Part shown: piece after piece, positions 1 to 10,600 of the stretch
How positions within the stretch are numbered: position 1 is the first letter of the stretch
Layout of the letters: every line of letters starts with the position of its first letter
The notes under the pieces: generated by a model
Databases searched by the model: none
What the model saw: the letters and a program-made list of their open reading frames with translations, nothing else
Told to the model about the DNA's origin: nothing
Program-made: the position numbers and the translations under genes
Assembly (NCBI RefSeq): GCF_018873765.1
Contig: NC_057924.1
Coordinates: forward strand, 16,703,001-16,767,000
DNA length: 64,000 bases
Reading direction: 5' to 3'
Source: Telopea speciosissima
Lineage: Eukaryota > Streptophyta > Magnoliopsida > Proteales > Proteaceae

Positions 1-133
1 GTGGTCATTTTGCCCACCCCCGTGTGTCTGGGTGCAGCTGAGCCCCGGCACAGAGAACATTTGGCCTTATGCCTATATCTCAACTCCCTGGTCCATAGAA
101 ATCCTTTCAATTCATCCAAGGTCCTTCTAGGCC
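1..133. other. Intergenic start of window with MITE-like remnant
   Basis: No gene is visible. The first 60 bases (a call like gtcattttgcccaccc followed by cggcacagagaac) resemble pieces seen again near 2030, 13550 and 17770, so this is probably the end of an old short transposon cut by the window edge. Confidence 0.35.
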
Positions 134-604
134 TCACTATGCCTAGTGAAGTATAATGCTTCACTATTTGTCACTTGATAGTTCATGTGATAGCAGACCT
201 CACGTAGATCTCAATGGTCAAATTTTAATCCAAAGTAAGCAAAAAAAGTTGCTCAAACTTTGATTCAAAGTTTTAATAAAATTACCAAAATACCATCCAA
301 TGAAGATGAATATAAAATACAAGGGTCGTGTAGCGCCTACACCAGCGTGAGGGCCAATGAGAGGCTGTGTAGGGGGATGTACTTGAGTGTGATTTTTTAT
401 TTCATTGGGGGCTGAATGGTAAATTCACACGGACTGTGACTGGGGCACAGGAACTGACATTTTTGTGTAATTTTAGCTACTTCACTCATTTTAAGCTGAA
501 ATTGTATTAATGAGATGCTTGTCTAGTCTTCTATCACATGGAAAATAACCCATGTATTGTTATGTGACAAATAGTGAAGCTTTATACTTCACTAGGCATA
601 GTGA
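134..604. mobile_element. MITE with 40-bp terminal inverted repeats (family CACTATGCC)
   Basis: The left end (135-173, CACTATGCCTAGTGAAGTAT onward) is repeated almost perfectly in reverse at 563-603. There is no coding capacity. A second copy lies at 41579-41869. The CACTA-like ends hint at the CACTA superfamily, but I found no matching 3-bp target duplication, so the superfamily is open. The middle (about 310-470) looks like a further inserted short element. Confidence 0.75.
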
Positions 605-767
605 TAGGGAAGAAAACGCATCCTAATTGTAATCATCAAGTAATTATGAATACTAACCTATCGCATGTGCCTGCAATTGCAATTTCGGGTCATTTTGTTA
701 TTTGTAAAAAATCTACATGGTATGCTATTGTTATCATTTTCAACTTCATCTAATTCTCTCTCTGCAG

Positions 768-898
768 CATTTATTTCTGTAGTAACATTCCGATACTATC
801 AACAACACATGCAAGCGGAAGCAGAAGAAGAAGAAGCGGATGAACAGAGACAGCAGCACCAGGCTTTGGTGGTTGCCGAAAAGGGATCACCGAAGTAG
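768..898 (+). CDS. Possible terminal exon of an unrecognised gene
   Basis: A good 3' splice site (branch-like ctaac near 655, pyrimidine tract, then ctctctgcag ending at 767) opens an exon that reads about 43 residues to a TAG at 896-898. The peptide begins with a short hydrophobic stretch (FISVVTFRYYQQH), followed by a glutamate/glutamine-rich tail (EAEEEEADEQRQQHQ) and ends in KGSPK. AATAAA-like signals follow near 990. The rest of the gene would lie left of the window. I do not recognise the protein, and it may be a chance reading frame. Confidence 0.3.
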
Positions 899-1100
899 GA
901 GTTTAGCTTGTTGTAGACCACATTAAATAATTATTCTTGTTTCCTAATATTTAACGGTGTCATCTTTTTACATATGAATATATAAATTCTTAATAAATAA
1001 AAAACGGTGAATTATTATTGTCACAAAAGTTTGTTATTTTACCAAATATCACAAAGCATCTATTCTATCACATGGACAGACGTGTTGAATTTCAAAAGGG
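899..1100. other. AT-rich non-coding stretch
   Basis: Low-complexity AT-rich sequence after the candidate terminal exon. It contains possible polyadenylation signals (aataaataaa near 992) and nothing else that I can identify. Confidence 0.4.
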
Positions 1101-1253
1101 CAAGAGATCTCTACTTGACCGCATGGTCTCTACACAAGCATCTGGACCAACGGGTGGGAGAGCACCCTGGGTAGATACCCAGGGGGCAGAGACGTCATCT
1201 CACGATGTCCCTTTGAGAGGGCATAGAAAACACCACCAAGTAGAGATCTTTTT
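1101..1253. mobile_element. MITE, family AGATCTCTACTTG, copy A
   Basis: Terminal inverted repeats AGATCTCTACTTG (1105-1117) and its reverse complement (1237-1249) bound a short GC-richer body without coding capacity. A related copy lies at 13881-14004, sharing phrases such as cgcatggtct and ctacacaagc. The target duplication is unclear. Confidence 0.65.
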
Positions 1254-1780
1254 CTCTTCAATCAAATACCTCTACCCCTTTCGTTATTCGTACACATCTA
1301 ATATGTTTTTCTTTTCTTTTCATGGCTATGTTTTGGATGCCAAGAAAAGAAAGAGAAAAATATAATGAGACAAAGATCATGAATGATTGATTTATGTCTC
1401 TCTCTCCTCAAATTCATTTTTTTTTTCTTTTCTTCATATCTAAACATTACCTTCAATGAGGAATTTAAGAACTAAAAGAGATCAATCCAAAAAAATAAAA
1501 AAAACCTAACCATCAATGTAGGTTTAACCGGATGAGATAGAACAATTTTATGGTAGAGTAAATAAGTTGGGCACGGATAAGTTAAACAAACTGTGCATCA
1601 ATAACCTATCAAAAAAGAAAAAAAAAAAAAACTGTGCATCAATAATACTTTTTAAAAAATTTGGCACAAAAAAATCTGTGCGGCAATAATACGGTACATA
1701 TTAATATAATTTTTTAATAAAAAATATGAGCATATATTCACTATGCAACAAACATGTATATCACATAAGATTATCCTTCC
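1254..1780. other. AT-rich intergenic DNA
   Basis: No convincing gene, RNA or complete repeat. It is AT-rich with A-runs and short repeated words (ctgtgcatcaataa occurs twice near 1590 and 1632). Confidence 0.4.
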
Positions 1781-1989
1781 TAACGTATTCAATCTCTTAA
1801 ATCTTAATTGGAAAATAGAGACAGAACTCAGGAGAGAATACTTTTGACAAGAATATGAAACTTTGAAATTAGGAGCATCAAGCTGCATCATTAAGGAGTT
1901 TTATATCAGTTTCATATTCTTGTCAAAAGTATTCTCTTATGAGTTCTGTCTCTATTTTTCAATTAAGACTTAAGAGATAGAATACCTTA
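1781..1989. repeat. Long near-perfect inverted repeat (hairpin)
   Basis: Arm 1781-1862 pairs with arm 1908-1989 across a 45-base loop. The 82-bp stem has six mismatches and no bulges, and the 30 bp next to the loop are perfect. This suits a foldback MITE or a young hairpin locus that could feed Dicer-like enzymes. A short open frame through the left arm looks incidental. Confidence 0.85.
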
Positions 1990-2589
1990 CGAACGTCGCA
2001 CCCCCTGAAACCCTGAAAATGATCAGGGGTATGATGGTCATTTTGTGCACCCCTGTGTTAAGGCGTAGGGATGACATGTCTGATGCAACCGTGTGCCGCT
2101 GTTTTTCCATTTGTTTTTTTATATTTAAACGGTTGAAAAAAGTACATATACTACACGTTTAATATGGAATAATATAGAGTGCGCGTGTTTTTCACTCTTT
2201 GGAAATATGTGAACAATTACAGTCATTATCTAAAAATACAGGGACGCATATAATTCACGTATTAAACTCGAATTTACTATGGATGTGAGAATGGGGGTTG
2301 TACGAGTAGTAATAACACCTAGATAAATATCTCTTCAAACAGTAAGTATTCCTTCGAATTTTACAGTTTGTTAATGGCAAAATATGTCTGAAATTTTCAT
2401 TTTTGAGGTACTTAATTGGTTTTCGTCAATGATATTCACATCGCAGCTCAGGATGAGACTCAAGATATGGACAATCTAATTAGTTTCTAGTTTCTACACA
2501 TGTGAAGTCATAGAGATCTGAAACTTCAAAAATTGATTGGAAATTCACCTTTAATAGTTTCTGGTCAACGGTTTTGCACTATTACAACT
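1990..2589. other. Intergenic DNA with a degenerate MITE-like piece
   Basis: Positions 2000-2110 (tggtcattttgtgcacccct) resemble sequence near 1 and 17770, so a short degenerate repeat family is likely. From 2110 to 2589 I see only AT-rich sequence. Confidence 0.35.
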
Positions 2590-2715
2590 TGTTGGTTGTT
2601 GGTTCAAAACTTGGAAATAGTCTGTGCTGCAAAGCAGGGGTTAAGGCTGCATATATCTGCCCTTCCCCGACCCTACTACAATAGCAGGAGCCTCATGAAC
2701 TGGGTTGCTCTTTTT
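2590..2715 (+). mobile_element. Au-like SINE
   Basis: The segment carries the hallmark words of the plant Au SINE family: a Pol III B-box-like GGTTCAAAACTTGG (2611-2624), GGTTAAGGCTGC, CCTTCCCCGACCCTAC, a GGAGCCTCATGAACTGGG-like block, and a final short T run (about 2708-2715). The 5' end is uncertain. A small antisense scrap of the same family sits at 7772-7811 in Di19 intron 2. Confidence 0.65.
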
Positions 2716-4613
2716 AGTTCTTGGTAACAACTAAAAAGTACAAGGGTTTTCCTAAGCAGCTTATGACTCCAATACAATGTTTTTTTGGGCATTACAACTA
2801 GGGGTGTCAACCGATCAGATCAGACCATCAATCGATCACAATATTCGATCGGTCCAAAAACAGACAACCATTGGGCCATTATATTGCATCAAGAATGCCC
2901 AATCACAATCAATCCGGCCGGTCTCAGGTTTCAACCAGTCAATATACGGCAAGCCTAATTTAGACACACCCACCCAACCATTAAATAGGGTGGGGGATAC
3001 ATTTTTTTTTTTTTTTCCATAACGACGAATCCATAACACCGAATTCTTGAGGTTGTGATTTCCAGAAGTGAAAGATAGATGCCCTACCTAAGATGGTGAG
3101 AGGTATCCAAAAGTTGTCTAAAATACCAGCAGAAAGCTCAACATGGTTGCAGACTTCAGTATCACACCGACACTGCAGAAAGGGACTCGTACTAAAACCG
3201 TGTTGCTCCACAAATACAAATATCTATGCAAAGTTGCAAACGAAAGGACAATGTTTGTTATCAACAATTGTTAGCAGTGACTTAGCACACTTGATTAAAG
3301 TTTTTCCCTTTAAAAACAAACAAATGGATTACTCAGTAAGAAGAGTTCAACTGTGGAAAGAAACCATGCCATCTTAGCAAGGCCTGTATCCTTTACAACT
3401 ACTAAAACTGGAGAGCAATCACAAGACTGGAGTTGAATTGATGGCTAGCTGTGTTAGTCTGCCCTGATAGAGATTTTTCCCAAGTAAACTAACCTATTGT
3501 CCCATACTACCAAAGTCTGTGCCAAGTATGACCTCAGCTAGAGCCTAATAGAGGGGGATCCACGTCGTCGACACTATGTAACTAAAATTTTCCTGATTTC
3601 CTGGGTTATCATCTTTTTCTTACTCTCATTTTTCATTTTTCATTTTCCTTTTCTCACTTTTCTTATCTCATTTCTTTCATTTTTATTCTTCATTCATTTT
3701 ACTTCCTTTCCCCCTTTGTGCGGATCTCAATTTTCCCTATGTTGTTTTGAAAGGATCCATGTAGACAGTGTAGTTGTTGTTCTTGTTTTTCTTCTTGTAA
3801 ACTAACTTTTTGTCCAAACTAGTAGAACAAGTCATGATGTTCCCAAAATACACCAGCATCTTAAACATATGGAAGGATTGAAAAACCATCCCCAATTGGT
3901 CATGGTAGAGGTTTTCAACCTGCAGCTGAGAGACTTGCTGTATTAGTTGGAAGAAGTGATCAGGAAAAGAAATTAATTTTAGCAAAAAACACACCCATGT
4001 AGGGTTATTAGTGTCTTTCCCCTCTATAGTGCGAAGTCGATGATACCCCATTACTGTTCTGATACCCTCTCAACACCATCCGAACACCTTGGTGACCATG
4101 GCTGAAGAAAAACCCTACCCCAAGAATATTATCCAGAAAAAAAAAAAAGGATCACAAGGAATTAGCAAAATGATGCTCTTGGACTCTCCTATGAACAAGT
4201 GCAAGTGACCGCTAGTAAGTTTCACAAAGCCTCTTGGTTTGCTAATTAAACAAGAAATCACAAATAGACATTTTAATCCAACTAAGTTCTCTTACTAGCA
4301 AGGAATAAGGCATCAAAATGTCATAATATAGAATAGATTAACTAATGGGAGGTAACATTAAGATGGTCAATCTCAAATTACTAGTAGACCATCCACTTCT
4401 CGTTGTACATCTCTGGTGATGAGAAAGCAGAAAACGGATGGGATACTTCCATCACCATTTAATACTGCTGCTTCAGAACATCCGAAGAAGGCCTGTATTG
4501 GGTCGTCCCAAATACACTTAACCCAACAACCATCAGGACCCCAAACTTGCCATCTCCAATCAGATTACCAAGTAGATCACTTACCATTTGTTTGTGGGGC
4601 CCTACTGACTCTT
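2716..4613. other. Downstream flank of Di19
   Basis: No further gene seen. A hAT-like end (TAGGGGTGTCAACC) starts at 2799 without a recognisable partner end. A poly-T tract lies at 3001-3016. The part just below 4614 should hold the Di19 3' untranslated region on the minus strand. Confidence 0.4.
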
Positions 4614-7600
4614 TCAGTCTCCAAAAAGAGTAGATAGAAGCAGATCTTGCACGAAACCAGCTCTAACAGTAGCTTGTTTCATCTTCTGTTCCCGTTCTTC
4701 AGAGCTCAATGAGGGATCGAAACTGCAAGGAAAGAAAGAATTTAGAACTCATAAAGTTCCAGAAACATCATTCAATATAGTTTTCCTTCTTTATATCTAC
4801 TAAAGCACTGATAATAAAAAAGAATGATCCATTATGGAAAAAGGTTCTTTGCAGGCACACATCGAAGGCCTTCCTACGTGGTCTACCCAATTATGCAACA
4901 TGGAAGGCTGACGTCGCAAGTGGCAATTGTGGCAGTCTCACTCGGTGTCAAATTTCAGAGCCAAATTCAAGTATATACCCCTCCATGTATTGGAATTTCC
5001 ATCCATCCATTTGTTTTCAACCATTTTTCAAAAGATTCCTTTTCTTAAGTGAATTTAAAGCTTTATTTTGCAACATGGCAAACTCCGTTTGAACTGAAAC
5101 TGACACCTGAGCAAGTGAACCTGGAACCCACTTGCAAACAAAATTTAGGCCCCACCTGCTCTACGACATTGCAGATAATTAATAGGGCTATAAAGGAAGG
5201 TCTTCTGTAAAGGCCAAGCTGGGAAACAGAACCCATATGTTAAATTTCTATTTATTTGTTCATGTGCTATGCCAGATAACTGACTCCAAGGAATTGAAAT
5301 GAATAGCCCAAAGGAACTGATATATATCTTATACTTTACAATTTACATCGAAGTTGGTCTTGTTTTTCCTTTTTTTTTTTTTTAAATAAGGGGGTCCCTA
5401 TAGTTGTTGGGTACTGTATGACATTCATGGAGAACATCCAATTTATTATTCAGCAAAAGAGGGGGAAATAAAGTGCACGACATTCTAATAGTTACTACTA
5501 CCTATGAATCTCTAGGAATCTGTAAAATATTAGGAACTAAAGATTATAAATGATCCACTATGCTAATGGAATAAGTTATTATTATTCTTATAAAATATTG
5601 AGTTTATTAAGCATTATAAGAAAATTTGGGACAATCAACAGCATAAATTTTGTTTGACTAGTCATGACTGGAAAAAAACCAAGAGAAATGGATATAGATA
5701 TATTCACCAGAATCACATTCATACTTGTGAGTGTAACCTACAGCTGCTTTAATGATCATAACTAAATCAAAAAATATGAACTTGCAGTTTATATTGTTAT
5801 CTTTAGAAACAACTAACAAAAGCATATACAAACAGAAATTCATGCACATATATACCTGCCTACCAAGGAGAGAAGGAGAGAAGGAGAGCTTCCAACAATG
5901 GCAATCTAGAAAATCTTTTCATTATATTTACACATTAACTAATATCTAGCTAGCAATGACTTCAGAATCCATTGTTTTGGATGCAAAATATAGATGGATG
6001 GATGAACGGATAGATAGATAGAATGCAACAGCAGTTTTATGAATAAAATAAAATTTAAAAGCCAAAAGATTTTACTCTACTAACTTTGCAAAAAATGATT
6101 ATACTTGCCAAATCAGACAAATAGCTTGTACAAGTCCTAATATTCGAGCCATTAAAAATGTTTTATACAAGTGAGAAGATCTAGGTAGCTTGAACCACCT
6201 ACCAACTAATTTTCAAGCAGATAAGTTAAAGTATTTTATGTTAAAACATATGAGCCTGATATATGGAAATGGTAGAAATCTGGGATAAGAAATTCCACAA
6301 AAGATAATGTACGAAAAAAGGTATCAAATAACTGACCAGGGCATCATTAGTCAAGTAGAAAGCAATTTAATATGAAACACAGCTCCATCCACATCAAATG
6401 AGGGGCTTCTTTTTTTTGGGGGGGGGGGGTGGGGGGGAGATTTGCGGAGGGGATTAGGGTACCTTGATTTCCATGGATGTGTTGAGGTTACATTCTTTAC
6501 GGAAATATCCTCAGCACTGGAAGCTGCAGATTTTGAAATTTCATCTGCTTCAGATGTGGGAAAGTTCAATACAAGTGATGAAAGAAATGAGTCAGTAACT
6601 GCATTAGATGCAGTAGCATTGCTTGACCGATATCCACCACCACCTAAGAGCACCTGTAGATGGGCCTCACGAAGATCCCGACCCAGAATAGACAGGGTCT
6701 GACTGTTGGGAATTGCAACTCTACGTAATCTGCGCCGTCTCTGCAAGTGATCTCTTAGTTAAAGGGAACAACTGTGTCATTGAGCTTCATTAAAAACTTA
6801 TAACTAACTGCACAAGCAGACACTCCAGAATCATATAAAAGAAACTATTTTTAACATATTTCATTTCCCGCATGAAATCTGAAAGGATATCTTGAATAGA
6901 TGCCCATGTTGCAGTGTAATGTGACTGAGCATGTCTCTTGAAACTTTGACAGAGCAAATGGGACAAACCTGCAAACAAAAGAGTACAAATGAAGGTGAGT
7001 GATTTGTAATGTCATAACCCCATGCAAAATCAATCAAGACCATAAATGAGAGGAAAAAAATCAGTTTCCACCAATCTTTTATGTGGAATTAGAAGCAAGG
7101 TAACTTGGAGAGTGGATGTTATACTTCTTCATTCTTTTCTCCTTTTTTCCCCTAAGCATGCAATATAACTGATGCAGATAAATCACCTAAGTGGGCTTAT
7201 TTTATTGAAAATAAGCTTTGGGTAAGGTCGGGTTATTTATGTGTTGGGCCTTTGATTCAATGTGTTTTCATTGTAATGGGCCACTTTAATGGGTCTATAA
7301 TATGGGTAGAGGCTAGGCATACGGGATTAGTTATGTAAGTGTCTTTATTTCTTTATTTAAATAATTGTTAAGTGTATTAGCTAGGCTGGATTAGGATTCT
7401 ACAAGTCCAGTCCTATTTTGAGTCAATTTTCTTCATTATTCTAGTTTCCTAGTTAATTTATGCTATCTTATTACTTAAAGATTGGGTTAGGCCTTTCCTT
7501 TTTAGTGTTTAAGTCTGTTTTTAATCTTCCATATAAGTTTGTACAGGGGTCCAGCCTTGTACACGAATTTGATTAATGAGATTTTGGCTTGAGCCTTTTC

Positions 7601-10600
7601 TTTATTCTGAGAGATTCAGATTTGCTGTGAGATGCCGTGTTATCTGGTGGGATACCATTAATGGCTGGTGGGGCTCCAGTCGAGGCTAGGTGGGATGCTT
7701 AGTCCTATCTTCTTCTTCTTCTCTATCAATATTCAAGTAATTACTCCATTGTTTTCTACAACTCCACTGCGGGGTTTGGGGAGGGGTCATACTGTACGCA
7801 ACCTTACCCCTGTTTTCATAAAAAGGCTGTTTCCAGAATTTTTATGTAACTTTCTAGTATATTTTACTAAAGACTAGCATAGATGGACTAGTATTTGAAC
7901 AAATTTTTCCACATTTTTTACATCTGTTTCATCACTTTGACAAATTGATGGGGCCTACTTGGTGTACTCTGAAGTATGTTCAATCTTCCATATTGCGTAG
8001 GCCAATTTGTTCAAATGTAAGGAAAAATTTACTCATGTGGCTAATGCAACATATGCCCTCTTAATATGTTTTTTTCCTCCTTTCCAGACCATGTGAGCCA
8101 CATGTGGATGATACCATTCCTCACGTTGCCATTGGTGTGGCATGGGAGATTTCCCTCACACTAAGAGGCTTAATGAACCCTTTCTCAAAGAAATGTATTC
8201 AATTAAGTGTGAAAATCTATTCTAAAAAGTAGACTACCAAACCTATTTATGTAGTCCTAGATAGGTAAGAGACCTACTAGGAGCCAGATAACAGGATCAA
8301 TAGCAAAAGGGGTTGCTGGTTCGACTGGACAGCACTAGGTTTTAGGTTAATTCTAAGGTTTAGGATGGGAATTTGGGAATGGGTCTTATATGACTTTAAT
8401 ATGCAGGTCTAGGACGTCATTATGGGATAAAAATAATTGGATTTGGATAAATTTAAAATTCTGCAATTCTGGACAGAATTGAATTGCAGGTTTTGGGTTT
8501 AACGGAGTGGAGGAATGGAGGGGATAGAGTGGGAATTATGAGCTGGGTTTTAAAATCAAGTGTAGGGAGAAGTGTGGGGGTTATATGCTGGAAGTTTGGT
8601 TTGAAACTAACGGACAGTTTTGAAATTATGGAGGAATCCTAGTTAGGGTATGAGTGAGAAGAAGAAGGTTTAAACAAAATTCAGATTCAAACTTACTGGA
8701 TTTGAAGAGATCTTCAATGGCAGTAGCTTTGAAGATGAACAATGGGGTCTCCCGATCTACAAGATGCAAGGAGATAAGTAGCAGCCCTCCCGATCTTCAC
8801 GATGCAAGGAGTCGACTGGAGATCCACCAATCCCTTCACCTTGATATTACTCACAAGGCACACTCACGATGGAGCACAGGCAGCAAGCATAAAGCTGAGT
8901 TTTTATTAATCAAATTAGTGTTCAATGCTGGCCTCCCTTACAAACTTCTATAGAAGAATCAAAAATAGACTTAGACACTAAAAAGAAATGGCCTAACCCT
9001 ATCCCTAACCTATTAGGCAACTTAAACTAACTAGGAAACTACAATACTAAAAGAAATAGACTCAAAACATGTCTGGACTTATAGAGTCCTCATCCAGCCC
9101 AACTTACATCACATGACCACTTAAGTTGTCACATGACCACTTAACCAAGTCACATGATCACTTAAATTGAACCAATTGGATGCAACCAATTTGAACCGGT
9201 TCAATTAAAAAAACATAAAAATAAACTAAGTATTGGGCTAATCCCATATGCAACCTATGTACCCCTAGTTTAGGCTCATTAAAGTTGCCTAATACATACA
9301 AAACCCTTGGGAACAAAGGCCCAACATGTATATAACCCAACCCTAGGCCTATTTCTAAAGAAATAAGCCAATTTCTATGATGAACCTGCATCAACTATTT
9401 CTAGAACAAGCAGACACAGCTTTATCCCAACTCAATGGGGTCGGCTTACATGGATCCTAACAAAACAAAGAAGGGAAAAGTGAGGTCTAAACAAAGAAGG
9501 GGGGATAAAGAGATGGGGGATGAGATAAGAAATGCAAAAATGGAAAATGATAAATGAAAGATGGAAAATAAAAAGAAATACAAAGAAAATGGAAGATGTA
9601 AGTAAGAGGAACAAGTCACAGCCCAGTAGGTCAAGAGAATCTCAACTAAGCTACATGGATCCTTGCCCTTCAATAGGCTCTATCCGATGTCATACTTGGT
9701 ACGTGACCTAGGCTATGCAAGTCCTTCCTCACAACTTCACCTATGGTCATTTTAGGCCTTCCCTTAGATCTTTTAACCCCTTCAATCGAGATCATATTAC
9801 TCTTCTTTACTGGGGTGTCCCTAGGCATCTGTTGGACATGACCATACCACCTCAAACGACTCTCTTGGAGCTTGTCATTGATCGGGGCAACTCCTTAGTC
9901 AGCTCTAATCCGATCATTTCTTATTGTATCCTTCCTAGTTTTTCCACACATCGATCTTAACATCCTCATATCTGCTACACATAGCTTCTCAATATGACAC
10001 TTCTTAACAGCCCAACATTCTGCCCCATACATTATATCCGGTTGTACAACAGTCCTATAGAACTTTCCTTTAAGCTTTAAAGGAATACAACGATCACACT
10101 AAACTCCGAACTAACAAACCAATTTCTATTTGACGAAATTATTTCAATTGACGCAACCAAACAATTTCCAATTCTTGCCCAAAAATCTATTTGTTGACTT
10201 ATTTCATGAAATCAATATGAAATTGAAATTGAAATTGAAATCAAAATCATACCAAAGAGAGCCTTAGTATTTCGTATACTATTGCTGAAATCTTTTAATG
10301 TTTTAATACTCTTTAATTGCTGATTTGAACCCCATGAGATCTCCAATTGATGGACACTTCTGAAATTCTGTTTTGAAGAATCTTAATCCTAACAATCCTA
10401 ACAGGATTCCCTTATAACTCCAGATCAGACCATGATCAGACTCATCTTTTGCAGAATTATTCTCGGCCATAATTTTGACCTTCAATCAATTTTTAAGCCA
10501 TCTGAGTTTCTGGTTCTTGGTTATCAAATTTCCCTTAAATCTCGTTTCAAACCTATCACTGCAATTTTGGTTTCACTGAATTTCTGAATCTAGTAACCTT

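Noticed and set aside
1652..1891. 79-codon minus-strand reading frame
   Set aside because: It runs through the left arm of the 1781-1989 inverted repeat and AT-rich DNA, with no recognisable domain.
6442..6702. 86-codon plus-strand frame
   Set aside because: It is the reverse shadow of Di19 exon 4, whose minus frame carries the family signatures and fits both splice junctions.
6851..7033. Alternative minus frame over Di19 exon 3
   Set aside because: Only the frame giving VCPICSVKV...HLFK joins both neighbouring exons in phase and completes the second zinc finger.
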